From assembly GCA_016209885.1 (NCBI GenBank), contig JACQVF010000078.1, positions 61,021 to 125,020 of the forward strand: 64,000 nucleotides of DNA. The letters are read 5' to 3'. Source of the DNA: Gemmatimonadota bacterium (GTDB taxonomy: Bacteria > Gemmatimonadota > Gemmatimonadetes > Longimicrobiales > Gaopeijiaceae). Numbering within the stretch: position 1 is the first letter of the stretch; each line of letters starts with the position of its first letter. The position numbers and the translations under genes are program-made. Positions 29,780 through 39,900 of this stretch are shown here, in pieces. The notes beneath the pieces are model-generated. The model saw only the letters and a program-made list of their open reading frames with translations, did not search any database and was not told where the DNA came from.

Positions 29780-29953
29780 GCCGACCGCGCCGACCGCCCA
29801 GGGATCCGCGGGTGGGACGCCGCCGTGCCCCGCCGCCGGTGCGCAGCCGCCAGGAGGCCGGGAGTCGGGACACCGTCGCGAAGCCCACGGCTGCGATGTT
29901 AGCTTACGCGGTGCGGATCCGCGGCCTTCAGCGGCGCGAAACCCGCGGCACTG

Positions 29954-29971
29954 GCCGGCCGTAGGGCCGGC
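29954..29971. other. GC hairpin in the uvrA-ybjN gap
   Basis: GCCGGCC and GGCCGGC pair around GTAG, 175 bases after the uvrA stop, without a T-run. The rest of the 258-base gap holds nothing recognisable. Confidence 0.4.
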
Positions 29972-30037
29972 AGGGTCAAGCGGCGGCGCGAGCCGCTCCG
30001 CAGGGCATGCCTTGGACGGGCCGGACTGGAGTGAACT

Positions 30038-30439
30038 ATGGTCACCAAAGACGACGTCGAAAGCTTCCTGATTCGCATGGCGGTGGACTACGATGAAGTG
30101 GACGAGGGAATGTTCGTTGTCCGCAGCCGCCCGGACGGCGCGCCCATCGTCGTCCACCATTCGCCGCCCGTTCTCCTCGTGCGCATGAAGGTCATGGACG
30201 TGCCGGAGGATGAAGCGAAGCTGCTCCCGCTGTTCCGCACGCTCCTTGAGCTTAACGCCACGGATGTCGTCCACGGGGCGTACGGGATCGAGAACGGAGA
30301 GGTGATCCTGAGCGACACCCTGGAGCTGGAGACGCTGGACTTCCAGGAGCTTCAGGCTTCCCTGGAGAGCCTGCAGCTCGCGGCGACCAGCCAGATGGGG
30401 CGGATCCTCGAGCTCTCGTCCCTTGGGGGGGAGGTTTGA
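30038..30439 (+). CDS. YbjN/CesT-like small protein upstream of pspA
   Basis: The 133-residue acidic protein has no signal peptide or membrane segment. Its alternating alpha/beta pattern (MVTKDDVESFLIRM..YDEVDEGMFVV..LLVRMKV..LLPLFRTLLELNA) resembles the YbjN/CesT-chaperone-like fold. Function is not established. It ends three bases before the pspA ATG, so the two are almost surely co-transcribed, and a partner or chaperone role for PspA is a reasonable guess. The family assignment is by pattern only. Confidence 0.6.
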   Translation: MVTKDDVESFLIRMAVDYDEVDEGMFVVRSRPDGAPIVVHHSPPVLLVRMKVMDVPEDEAKLLPLFRTLLELNATDVVHGAYGIENGEVILSDTLELETLDFQELQASLESLQLAATSQMGRILELSSLGGEV

Positions 30440-30442
30440 GTC

Positions 30443-31252
30443 ATGGGGATTCTGCAGAAGCTGTCCACGCTGCTGCGCTCGAATATCAACGACCTGATCG
30501 CCCGGGCCGAGAACCCGGAGAAGATGCTGAATCAGATCATCCTCGATATGAGGGAGCAGCTCGCGCGGGCGAAGCGCGAGGTCGCGGCCGCCATCGCGGA
30601 CGAGCGCAAGCTGCGGCAGCAGTTCGACGACGAGACGAAGCAAACTCGCGAGTGGGAGCAGCGGGCGATGCTCGCGGTGCGCGAGGGGCGCGATGACCTG
30701 GCGAAGCAGGCGCTCGTCCGCCAGCAGGAGCACGCTGAGCGTGCGACCGCGTTCGAGGGTACGTGGCGCACGCAGGCTGCCGAGACGGAGAAGCTCAAAA
30801 CGTCACTGCGGCAGCTCAACGAGAAGATCGAGGAGGCGAAGCGCAAGCGAAACCTGCTGATCGCGAAACAACGCCGTGCGCAGGCTCAGCGTCGCATCCA
30901 CGAGACGATGGCCGGGCTCTCGGACCAGTCCGCGTTCGAGGCCTTCGATCGCATGGCCGAGCGCATCGAGGACGCGGAGCGCCGTGCTGTGGCCGCCGTC
31001 GAGGTGACGGAAGCGCTCGCCGGCGAAACCCTCGAGCGGGAATTCCAGAAGCTCCAGGCCGTCGGTGACGTGGAGCAGCGGCTGCTGGCCTTGAAGCAGC
31101 AGATGGGAGTCCTGCCCGCCGGCGCCGACAGCGTAAAGCAGCTTCAGGCGGGCGCTCAGACGGGGGCGGCGGCGGAGAGCGACGGCCCGATCCACGAGGC
31201 GGAGCTCATCGAAGAGATCGAGCGCCTGGAGGAGAAGAGCGGCAACCCCTGA
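30443..31252 (+). CDS. pspA: PspA/IM30 family membrane-stress protein
   Basis: The 269-residue, almost wholly helical coiled-coil protein begins with the amphipathic membrane-binding helix MGILQKLSTLLRSNINDLI and the family block ENPEKMLNQIILDM. PspA/Vipp1/IM30 proteins are ESCRT-III relatives that polymerise on damaged inner membranes. The tail after about 225 is acidic (EAELIEEIERLEEK). No pspBC or pspF gene is adjacent. GGGAGG nine bases upstream supports the start. Confidence 0.93.
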   Translation: MGILQKLSTLLRSNINDLIARAENPEKMLNQIILDMREQLARAKREVAAAIADERKLRQQFDDETKQTREWEQRAMLAVREGRDDLAKQALVRQQEHAERATAFEGTWRTQAAETEKLKTSLRQLNEKIEEAKRKRNLLIAKQRRAQAQRRIHETMAGLSDQSAFEAFDRMAERIEDAERRAVAAVEVTEALAGETLEREFQKLQAVGDVEQRLLALKQQMGVLPAGADSVKQLQAGAQTGAAAESDGPIHEAELIEEIERLEEKSGNP

Positions 31253-31277
31253 GGGGCTCGCGCTGCCCGGAGGGTGA

Positions 31278-32453
31278 GTGGTCGGCGCGCCCACGCCCAT
31301 GAGCGCGGCCTCCCGCATCCAGGGGATCCTCGTCACCGGGATCGCCACGATCCTGGTGATCTACTTCGCGTACAGCATCGCGGAGATTTTGCTCCTCCTG
31401 TTCATCTCCGTCCTGTTTTCGCTGTATCTGGGCATGCTGACGGACTTCTTCCAGCTCCGCATGGGGATGCCGCGGGCACTCGGGCTCGCAGAGGCGCTGG
31501 TCGTCACCGTCCTCGGCGTGGTCGCCGTCGGGTGGCTCATCGTCCCGCCTGTCGCCCAGGAGACGCAAGAGCTTCTCCGCGCGCTGCCCGCGCAGCTTGA
31601 GCGCTGGGAGAAGCAGCTCCTGCGCCTCGCGGAGAGCAGCGCGTTCGCTGGGCAGTTGCTGGGACCGCTGCCGCAGGGGCAGAGCTACGTTGGCTCGATC
31701 CTGCAGGAGATCCGCGGCTACTTTGCGGGCCTTGTGCCTTATGTCTTCAGCGGCGTGCGCTTTGTCATCCACTTCGTCTCGGTGCTGGTGATGGGCGCGT
31801 ACCTCTGCCTGCGCCCGACCCTCTACCGCGAAGGGCTCATCGCCCTCTTCCCGCCGCGGCATCGGCCGTTCGTCCGCGATGTTCTGGCGGACCTCAGCCA
31901 CACGCTGCGCGCCTGGATCGCCGGACAGATTCTGGCCATGTCGGTCCTCGGGCTCCTGACCTGGGTCGGGCTCGTGCTGTTGGGCGTCCCCTATGCCCTC
32001 GCCTTCGGCGTCTTTACCGGCCTCGCCGCCATCGTGCCGTTCTTCGGGACCCTTTTCTCCACGTTGCTCCCCGCCGTCGTCGTCGTCGGGACGGATGGCG
32101 CGCTGAAGGCGCTGGCGGTCATCGGCCTGGGGGTCGTGGTGCACTTGGTGGAGGCGAACGTCGTGGCACCGATGATCATGGAGCGGAAGGTCGATCTGCC
32201 TCCTGTGCTCACGCTGCTCAGCGTGCTCGTCATGGCGCACGTCCTGGAGGTCATCGGGCTGCTGGTAGCCGTTCCGGTGCTGGCCAGCGTGCTCGTGCTC
32301 GTTAGGCGCGTGTACGTGCTGGAGATTCTCGAGGAGAAGGAATTCCGGCGGCCCGTGCGCGAGCGGCCGTTGGAGGTTCAGTTGCCGCCAGAGCCTGAAG
32401 CGCTGGCGCACCCGAGTGCCGAGACAAACGTGAGGGCGCTCCTCGAGCGCTGA
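31278..32453 (+). CDS. AI-2E family transporter (PerM-like)
   Basis: The 391-residue inner-membrane protein has about eight predicted helices: an N-terminal pair, a soluble amphipathic stretch (about 90-145) and a C-terminal bundle with VGLVLLGVPYALAFGVFTGLAAIVPFFGT, the conserved family block. Members export small molecules such as AI-2 or act as Na+/H+ antiporters; the substrate here is unknown. Possible starts are GTG 31278 and ATG 31299. Confidence 0.88.
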   Translation: MVGAPTPMSAASRIQGILVTGIATILVIYFAYSIAEILLLLFISVLFSLYLGMLTDFFQLRMGMPRALGLAEALVVTVLGVVAVGWLIVPPVAQETQELLRALPAQLERWEKQLLRLAESSAFAGQLLGPLPQGQSYVGSILQEIRGYFAGLVPYVFSGVRFVIHFVSVLVMGAYLCLRPTLYREGLIALFPPRHRPFVRDVLADLSHTLRAWIAGQILAMSVLGLLTWVGLVLLGVPYALAFGVFTGLAAIVPFFGTLFSTLLPAVVVVGTDGALKALAVIGLGVVVHLVEANVVAPMIMERKVDLPPVLTLLSVLVMAHVLEVIGLLVAVPVLASVLVLVRRVYVLEILEEKEFRRPVRERPLEVQLPPEPEALAHPSAETNVRALLER

Positions 32454-32475
32454 GCGCCCCGGTGGGCGCAACGAC

Positions 32476-32500
32476 CGCGGGGTACCGTGGGGTACCGCGG
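32476..32500. repeat. 10-bp tandem repeat in the gap before the aminotransferase
   Basis: CGCGGGGTAC, CGTGGGGTAC and CGCGGGG follow one another. The 240-base gap 32454-32693 otherwise shows only a weak TAGACT -10-like hexamer near 32636. Confidence 0.6.
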
Positions 32501-32693
32501 GGCTTCCCGGCTTTCCGCGCGCGACTCGGCACCGAGGCCCGGCCAAGTCTCTGCCGGGCTGCCGCTGCCCGGGGGCTCGGGTGGTGGTGGCGGCGAGCGG
32601 CGGCGAATCGTACTGGCGAATCCCGGGCGCCCGCACTAGACTGGGCCGGCTTGTGAACGGCCCGTGGACTGACAACTCGCTGACAAGAGCCTG

Positions 32694-33560
32694 ATGGGTG
32701 CGATCGTCTACTTGAACGGCGAATACCTTCCGAAAGAAGAGGCGCGGGTCTCGGTGGACGACCGGGGCTTCCTTCTCGCCGACGGGATCTACGAGGCGGC
32801 GCCCGCCTACCACGGGCGCTTCCTCCGGCTCGCCGAGCACCTGGCGCGCATGGCGCGTGGTCTCGCGGCCATCCGCATCGATTGCGACGTGACACCGCTG
32901 GCCGAGATCAGCGAGCGGCTACTGGCGGAGAACGGGCTGCTGGACGTGGAGTACGCGATGGTGTACGCGCAGGTGACGCGCGGCGCCGCCCCGCGGACGC
33001 ATGCGTTCCCTGCGGCGCCGCCGCCGCCAACGGCGTACGCCGCGGCCCAGCCCTTGACGCGGGTTCCCAGGGAGCGCTGGGAGCGGGGCTTCTCCGCCGT
33101 CACGGTTCCAGACCTTCGCTGGGGCCGGGTGGACATCAAGTCTATCGCCCTGCTGCCCAATGTCCTGGCTCAGCAGGCCGCGGTGGACTCGGGGGCGAAC
33201 GACGCGATCCTCGTGCGCAACGGTGTGGCACTGGAAGGCGCGCACGCAAACCTTTTCGCTGTCAGCGGCGGCACGCTCCTCACCCACCCACTCACGAACC
33301 AGGTTCTGCCGGGAATCACGCGTGGATTGGTTCTGGAGTTGGCCGCCGAGGTCGGCATCCCCAGCGAGCAGCGGTCTGTCTTCCTGGATGAGCTGCGCGC
33401 GGCCGATGAAGTCTTCCTCACGGGGACGACCGCCGAGATCCGACCGCTCGTCACCGTGGACGGCAGACCGGTGGGCCGTGGCTCCGTGGGCCCGGTGGCC
33501 CGGCGTCTCTACGCCGCCTTCCTCGAGACCGTTCAGGCGCTGGTGGGCGCGGCCCGCTAG
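32694..33560 (+). CDS. Class IV aminotransferase, probable D-amino-acid (D-alanine) transaminase
   Basis: This is a 288-residue PLP fold-type IV enzyme. The PLP lysine is K149 in the block DIKSIALLPN, which matches D-alanine transaminases (DIKSLNLL-type) more than branched-chain ones. VSVDDRGFLLADGIYE near 20-35 is the family N-terminal signature. The enzyme interconverts D-Ala, D-Glu and oxo acids and can supply D-Glu for peptidoglycan or use D-amino acids from recycled wall peptides. It is convergent with the NamZ gene, 16 bases apart, at the edge of the amino-sugar salvage block. Confidence 0.85.
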   Translation: MGAIVYLNGEYLPKEEARVSVDDRGFLLADGIYEAAPAYHGRFLRLAEHLARMARGLAAIRIDCDVTPLAEISERLLAENGLLDVEYAMVYAQVTRGAAPRTHAFPAAPPPPTAYAAAQPLTRVPRERWERGFSAVTVPDLRWGRVDIKSIALLPNVLAQQAAVDSGANDAILVRNGVALEGAHANLFAVSGGTLLTHPLTNQVLPGITRGLVLELAAEVGIPSEQRSVFLDELRAADEVFLTGTTAEIRPLVTVDGRPVGRGSVGPVARRLYAAFLETVQALVGAAR

Positions 33561-33575
33561 TTCTTCAGCGACCGG
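33561..33575. repeat. Dispersed GGTCGCTGAAG motif copy between convergent genes
   Basis: The 16-base gap between two convergent stops contains CTTCAGCGACC (33563-33573), the reverse complement of an 11-mer found also at 47786 and 56468. Confidence 0.5.
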
Positions 33576-33576
33576 C

Positions 33577-34854
33577 CTAGTAGATCAAGTACCGTCCCCG
33601 GATCGCTCTGAACCGACCCAGCTCCTCCTCCCACGGCACCACGATCTCTTCGAGCCCGCGTCCCCCCTCGATCGCCTCCCGCAGCCGCGGGGTGCCCGCC
33701 AGGCGGTCGAAGTGGTCGCGCCGCCAGTCCCAGTTGGCACCCGCGAGCGCGCGAGCCTCGATGAGCGCCGCGACGCCGGCGCGTGTGGGCTCGTAGCGCT
33801 CGCGATCGGTCGTCACGAAGCGCACGCCGTGCACCGCCTCGCCGTGGAACTTGCCGTCCTCGGGACGCTGCGGCGTGAAGCTGACGGGCTCGAAGCGCAC
33901 CCCAGGCAGCCCGTAGGCGTTCAGGCCCGCTGCGAGCACAGCGCCGTCGAGCCACGGCGCGCCGATCTGCTGGAAGGCCGCATCCGTGCCGCGGCCCACG
34001 GAGAGGTTCGTCCCCTCGAACAGACAGGTGCCCGGATAGTGGGTGGCGCTCTCCAGCGAGGGCATGTTCGGAGAAGGTGGGACCCAGGGAAGCCCCGTCT
34101 GATCCAGCCACTGCCCCCGCTTCCAGCCAGCGGCCGGCACCACGTAAAGCTCCGCATCGATCCTGAACTCGTCGTTGAAGAGCCGCGCCAGCTCGCCCGC
34201 GGTCATGCCATGACGCATCGCGATAGGGTACATCCCCACGAACGAGGCGTATGCAGGATCCAGCACGCTGCCCTGCACGAGCGCGCCGCCGATGGGGTTT
34301 GGGCGGTCCAGCACGAGGAACGGGATCCCCACCTCTCCGGCCGCCTCCATCGCCAGCGCCATGGTGGACACATAGGTGTAATACCGTACACCGATGTCCT
34401 GGATGTCGAAGAGCAGGGCTTCGATCCCCTGAAGCATCTCGGGCGTCGGCTTGCGCGTCTCGCCGTAGAGGGAATAGATGGGCAGCCCGGTACGCTCATC
34501 CACGCCGCTCTCGACGCGCTCGCCGGGCGCGGCAGTCCCGCGGATGCCATGCTCGGGCGCGAAGAGCGCCACGAGCTCGACTCCGTCGGCCGCGACGAGC
34601 AGGTCGATGGAGCTCGTGCCGTCCCGCGAGATCCCGGTCTGATTCGTGATGAGCCCGACGCGCCGGCCCTCTATGAGGTGCAGCGAGTCATCGAGCAGGA
34701 CTTCGATACCCGGCCGCACATCGGCCGCAACAACGATGCGGGCCGCCGGCGAGGATGGCGCGCCACCGCCAGGGAGCGGCTCGCGCGTGCAGGCCGCCGC
34801 GGCGAGGAACGCCCAGAGGACGCGCCGGCATTGTAATGCCAGGCCAGCGGGCAT
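33577..34854 (-). CDS. namZ: NamZ-type exo-beta-N-acetylmuramidase lipoprotein (DUF1343)
   Basis: The 425-residue protein carries a lipoprotein signal: M..LWAFLAAAAC with the lipobox cysteine about 21 residues in, which selects ATG 34854. The DUF1343 body shows GLITNQTGISRDG, FAPEHGIRG, FDIQDIGVRYYTY, DRPNPIGG and PSPNMPSLESA. NamZ (YbbC of B. subtilis) removes terminal MurNAc from peptidoglycan chains and acts together with NagZ. Here it is divergent from two nagZ-type genes (134-base shared upstream region), matching that partnership. Confidence 0.9.
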   Translation of the reverse strand: MPAGLALQCRRVLWAFLAAAACTREPLPGGGAPSSPAARIVVAADVRPGIEVLLDDSLHLIEGRRVGLITNQTGISRDGTSSIDLLVAADGVELVALFAPEHGIRGTAAPGERVESGVDERTGLPIYSLYGETRKPTPEMLQGIEALLFDIQDIGVRYYTYVSTMALAMEAAGEVGIPFLVLDRPNPIGGALVQGSVLDPAYASFVGMYPIAMRHGMTAGELARLFNDEFRIDAELYVVPAAGWKRGQWLDQTGLPWVPPSPNMPSLESATHYPGTCLFEGTNLSVGRGTDAAFQQIGAPWLDGAVLAAGLNAYGLPGVRFEPVSFTPQRPEDGKFHGEAVHGVRFVTTDRERYEPTRAGVAALIEARALAGANWDWRRDHFDRLAGTPRLREAIEGGRGLEEIVVPWEEELGRFRAIRGRYLIY

Positions 34855-34988
34855 ATGTTGCAACGCCAATCTCCGTCCGGGCCAGCGGCCGCCCTGGAAG
34901 GACGGGACAGGGCTTGCCGGGCCTCCGCGGCTCGGCGTGCAACTTCGCGCCGTCCGCCGGTGTTCGTCAACGATTGCCACCCCTCGTC

Positions 34989-36995
34989 ATGCCGGATGAT
35001 GCGGTGATACGCCGTCTCGTCCCGGGCGCGTTCGTTGCGCTCGCCGCGTTGCTGCCGGGGTGCGGCGCTCCGCCGCCCTGGCGGCCGGTGCCCGAACCCC
35101 CCGCGGCCGAAGAACCGGCGCTCCCGGATGCGGAGAGGAGCCTGGCGGAGCGCGAGGAGCCGGAGGCCGGGCGAACGGGTCCCACAGCCGCAGAGCGGCC
35201 GGGAGCCGAGCCGCACGAACGGGAAGCGGCCCGTGGTGAGACACCGGACCCGGAGCGAAGCGGAGAGCAGGCGGAGGAGCCGCGTCATGCGCCTGCGCCT
35301 GACCGTTGGGCCGAGAGGGTGCTGGCGACCCTCACGCTGAGGGAGAAGGTAGCCCAGATGGTGATGCCTTGGGTGCCCGGGGACTACACGCCCGAGGGAT
35401 CGCCGCAGCGGGAGCGGCTGCTCGAGCTGGTGGATCACCAGGGCGTCGGCGGCATCATCGTCTCCGTCGGGTCGCCCACCGAGGTTGCCGTGAAGCTCAA
35501 CGAGCTCCAGCGCCGCGCACGGTTCCCTCTTCTCGTAGCGGCCGACCTGGAGTTCGGCACCGGCTACCGCATTCAGGGGGGCGTGTTCGTGCCGAACGGG
35601 ATCGCCCTCGGGGGCGCCACGCTGTTCCCCACGCAGATGGCGCTCGGCGCCACCGGCGATCCGGGCTTCGCCTACGAGCAGGGGCGCATCACAGCCGTCG
35701 AGGCGCGGGCCGTGGGGATCCATGTGGCCTTCGCGCCCATCCTCGATGTGAACAACAACCCGGACAACCCGATCATCAACGTGCGCTCCTATGGCGAAGA
35801 CCCGGAGCTCGTGGCGGCCATGGGTACGGCGTTCGTGCGCGGCGCGCGCGACTACCGGCTCGTGGCCACGGGAAAGCATTTCCCTGGGCACGGTGACACA
35901 AACGTAGATTCGCACCTCGATCTTCCGGTTATCCCGGTGGATCGCCGGCGGCTGGAGGCGGTCGAGCTGCTGCCGTACAAGAGGAGCATCGAGGCGGGGC
36001 TCGGCGCGATCTTGAGCGCACACATCGCGGTGCCCAAGCTCACGAAAGGCGAGGTGGTGCCGGCCACGTTATCGCGGCGTATCCTCACGGACCTGCTCCG
36101 GGATGACCTGGAGTTTCGCGGCCTCGTCTTCACGGATGCCCTGGACATGTACGCGATCGATCGCCGGTTCGAGCGCCGGGAGGCGGCGGCCCGCGCCGTC
36201 GAGGCGGGAGCGGACGTGCTGCTCATGCCGCCCGACGTGGAGCTCGCCATCGAGGGCGTCGTGAGCGCCGTGGCCGGCGGCCGCATCCCCGAGAAGCGGA
36301 TTGACGCATCGGTGCTTCGGATCCTCCAGGTCAAGGAAGCTCTGGGCCTCGATCGCGAGCGCGAGGTAGACATAGCGGCGATCCCTCGCAGCGTCGGCAT
36401 CCCCGAGCACGTGGAGGTCGCCCAGCGGGCGGCGGACCGATCCATCACCTTGCTCCGCGATGAGGATGGGCTCGTGCCTCTGGGGCTGCCCCGGAACGCC
36501 TCCATCCTTTCAGTGACTTTCCGCCGGCCCGCCGACCTCTTGGCCGGCCGGTATTTTCACAACGAGCTACGGAGCGCGTATGCCCGGATCCGGGAGGTGT
36601 ACGTCGGTCCCGAGACGCCGCCGGAGGTGTACGATCGCCTGCTCGCCGACTCCCGAAGCGCGGACCTCGTAATCGTCGCGCCCTACGTGATGGCGGTGGC
36701 CTACTCCGGTAGCGTCGCGGTGCCGCCCGAGTTCGCCCGGTTCAGCACGGGGCTCGCGTCTGCGGGAGCCCGGCACCTGGTCATCTCCTTCGGCAATCCG
36801 TATCTGATCGGCGAATTCCCGGAGGTGCGCGCGTACATGCTGGCGTGGAGCCCGTCCGAGGTGAGCCAGCGGGCGGCCGCTCGCGCGCTTCTCGGCCGGC
36901 TCGCCATCGAGGGACGCACGCCGACTCGCATCCCGCCGCTCTTCGGGATCGGGGCAGGGCTCCAGCGGCCCGCCCGGGGATCGGCGCGTGAATAG
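34989..36995 (+). CDS. NagZ-like GH3 beta-N-acetylhexosaminidase, lipoprotein
   Basis: The 668-residue protein has a short lipoprotein signal (ALAALLPGC), a Pro/Glu/Arg-rich linker (about 25-105) and a GH3 domain. NagZ catalytic features are intact: KHFPGHGDT (K296), the Asp-His dyad DSH (H309) and nucleophile D383 in FTDALDM. A C-terminal GH3 alpha/beta domain follows from about 480. It releases terminal GlcNAc from muropeptides and should alternate with NamZ. The lipobox supports ATG 34989. Its end overlaps the next, paralogous gene by eight bases. Confidence 0.9.
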   Translation: MPDDAVIRRLVPGAFVALAALLPGCGAPPPWRPVPEPPAAEEPALPDAERSLAEREEPEAGRTGPTAAERPGAEPHEREAARGETPDPERSGEQAEEPRHAPAPDRWAERVLATLTLREKVAQMVMPWVPGDYTPEGSPQRERLLELVDHQGVGGIIVSVGSPTEVAVKLNELQRRARFPLLVAADLEFGTGYRIQGGVFVPNGIALGGATLFPTQMALGATGDPGFAYEQGRITAVEARAVGIHVAFAPILDVNNNPDNPIINVRSYGEDPELVAAMGTAFVRGARDYRLVATGKHFPGHGDTNVDSHLDLPVIPVDRRRLEAVELLPYKRSIEAGLGAILSAHIAVPKLTKGEVVPATLSRRILTDLLRDDLEFRGLVFTDALDMYAIDRRFERREAAARAVEAGADVLLMPPDVELAIEGVVSAVAGGRIPEKRIDASVLRILQVKEALGLDREREVDIAAIPRSVGIPEHVEVAQRAADRSITLLRDEDGLVPLGLPRNASILSVTFRRPADLLAGRYFHNELRSAYARIREVYVGPETPPEVYDRLLADSRSADLVIVAPYVMAVAYSGSVAVPPEFARFSTGLASAGARHLVISFGNPYLIGEFPEVRAYMLAWSPSEVSQRAAARALLGRLAIEGRTPTRIPPLFGIGAGLQRPARGSARE

Positions 36996-39900
36996 AGGCC
37001 GGGTGCCGGCCCGCTGGGCAGCCGCGGTGCTCCTCGCCGCCGCGGCCTGTGCGCCGCCGCTCGCGCTCCGCCCCGTGGGCCCCGCCTTGCCGGGGGCGCA
37101 CGCGCCGCTCGATGCGCGAACGCGCCGCTGGGTGGAGCGGACGCTGGAGTCGCTCTCGCTCCGCGAGAAGGTCGGCCAGCTCATGATGCCTTGGGTCCCC
37201 GGGGCATACGCCGCCGTCTCCAGTCCCGAGTTCGAGCGCATCGCACGCTGGGTGGACGAGGGGATCGGCGGCGTCTCCATCTCCATCGGGCTCCCTCACT
37301 CGTACGCGGGCAAGCTCAACGAGCTGCAGCGGCGCGCGCGCGTTCCGCTTCTGGTCGCGGCCGACTTCGAGAGCGGCGGTCCGGGAATGCGGCTGAGCGG
37401 ATCCTATGCGCTCCCGTCGCTCCTGCCCCAGGGCGGCGGCACCGATTTCCCGCCCACCATGGCCTTCGGCGCCATCGGCAACGAGAGGATCGTCCACGAG
37501 TTCGGGCGCATCACCGGCGTGGAGGCACGGGCCGTGGGCGTGCAGCTGGACTTCGCGCCCGTGCTTGACGTGAACAGCAACCCGGAAAACCCCATCATCA
37601 ACACGCGGGCGTTCGGCGAGAGCCCCGCGCTCGTGGCGCGCCTGGGAGTGGCGTTCATTGAGGGCGCCCGCGTCGGCGGGATGCTCACGACCGCCAAGCA
37701 CTTTCCCGGCCACGGCGACACGCGCACGGACTCGCACATCGATCTGCCGGTCGTCCGCGCGGACCGGGCGCGCCTCGACGCCGTCGAGCTGGTCCCGTTC
37801 CGGCGGGCCGCCGAGGCGGGCGTCGACGCTGTCATGACTGCGCACGTAGCGGTGCCCGGGATCCTGGGGTCCGACGGGCCGCCGGCCACGCTCTCGCCTT
37901 ACTTCCTCACCCGCCTGCTCCGGGAAGAGCTGCGGTTCGGGGGGCTCGTCTTCACCGATGCCATGACGATGGGCGCGATCACCCGCCGCCACGGAACCGG
38001 TGAGGCGGCGGTGCTGGCGCTGGAGGCCGGGGCGGACGTCATCCTGTCGCCTCCGGACCTGACGGCCGCCATCGACGCCGTGACCGCGGCGGTCGAGTCG
38101 GGCCGGATCCGGCGGGAGCGGCTGGACGCCGCCGTGCGGCGGATCCTCGAGGCAAAGGCGCGAGCGGGCCTGCGGCGGGGTCGGCTCGTGGACCTCGACG
38201 CCGTGGACGAGATCGTGGGCCAGCGCGCCCACACCGCCTTCGCGGACAGCGTGGCCGCCCTCTCGATCACGCTGCCCCGCGATTCCGCCGAGCTCCTCCC
38301 CGTGGACACGGCGCGGGTGCGCCGAGTTCTCAGCGTCACCTTCGCGCGACCCGAGGATCTGCCTGCGGGCCGCACCTTCGACGCGATCCTGGCGGAACGG
38401 CTGCCACACGTGGAGCGAGTGCGCGTGGACTCCCTGACGCCGCCGGCCCGCTACGACTCCATCGCCGCCAGGGCCATGCTGGTCGACCTCGTCCTCGCGT
38501 CCGCGTACGTGCCGCCTCAGGCGGGCGCCGGATCCGTGGGCGTACCACAGGCGTTCGCCGCCTTCGTGACTCGCCTGGTCGAGGGAGGGAAGCCTACGGT
38601 GCTGCTCTCGTTGGGGAACCCCTATCTCCTGACGGCCGTACCCTCGGTGGGCAGCTACCTCGTCACGTGGGGCGGCCGTGAGGTCTCTCAGCGCGCGGCC
38701 GCCCGCGCGATCCTCGGCCTGGCCCCCATCACGGGGCGGCTCCCCATCTCGCTGCCGCCGTTCCACCGGGCCGGCGACGGGCTGGACCGCCGCGGACCGC
38801 CGCGGGCTACGGGTCGGGCCGCGGCGGGAACGGGCTTGGTCGCGGCGGCGCGTTCCGGCGACAGGGGCGGCATCATGGTGCCCTCCGGGATCGGTGCGAA
38901 GAACGAGGAGGTGACCGGCCGGCCCACGGGTCCGCGTGCGGACCCGCCGCGCGAGGCCTACGTCGGCGAGGCAGACCCCATTGCCGTCGGGATGGATCCC
39001 GCGCGCCTCGCCCGCGTCGACAGCATCCTTCACGCGGGGATCGCGGATTCCGTGGCGCCCGGCGCCGCCATCGCCGTGGGCCGCTACGGCCGGCTGGTGC
39101 GGTTGCGCGGCTACGGCCGCCTGGACTGGGCCGCGGACGCGCCGCCTGCCACCGACTCGTCCCTCTACGATGTCGCGTCGCTCACCAAGGTCGTGGGCAC
39201 GGCCACCGCGGCGATGATCCTGGCGGAGGAGGCGAGGCTCGAGCTCGACGCGCACGTCGCCCGCTACCTTCCGTGGTGGCGCGGGGGCGGCAAGGAGGGC
39301 GCCACGATCCGCCAGCTTCTCCTCCACCGGGCCGGGCTCCCGCCGTTTCGCCCCTTGTGGCGGGAGGTCCGCGGCCGTGAGGCCTACGAGCGCGCCATCG
39401 CGGAGCTCAGCGTGCAGTATCCGCCGGGCGACAGCACACTGTACAGCGACATCGGGCTCATGGTGATGGGCTTCGTGGTCGAGCGGATCTCCGGCGAGCC
39501 TCTCGACGTGTTTCTGCGCCGCCGCGTTTTCGGGCCGCTGGGCATGCGGGACACGGGGTTTCGGCCGGATCCGTCGCTTCTCTCCAGGATCGCGCCGACC
39601 GAGGTGGACACCGTCTTCCGGCAGACGCACGTGCACGGCGTGGTTCACGACGAGAACGCGTACGCGCTCGGGGGCGTCGCGGGTCACGCGGGCCTTTTCT
39701 CCTCGGCGCGCGACCTGGCCGTGTTCGCGCAGATGATGCTCGACGGCGGAACGATCGGCCGGTGCTCGGACGTGGAACTCCCGTGCGGCGCGGAGCGGCA
39801 GCCGCGGCGCGTACTCGATCGCGGCACCATCGAGCGCTTTGCGGCGCGCCACGACTCGGCGTCGAGCCGTGCGCTCGGTTGGGACACGCCCGCGGCGGGA

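Noticed and set aside
26756..30733. 1325-codon minus-strand open frame across uvrA, the YbjN-like gene and pspA
   Set aside because: It spans several well-supported plus-strand genes and has shadow-type composition; no family resemblance.
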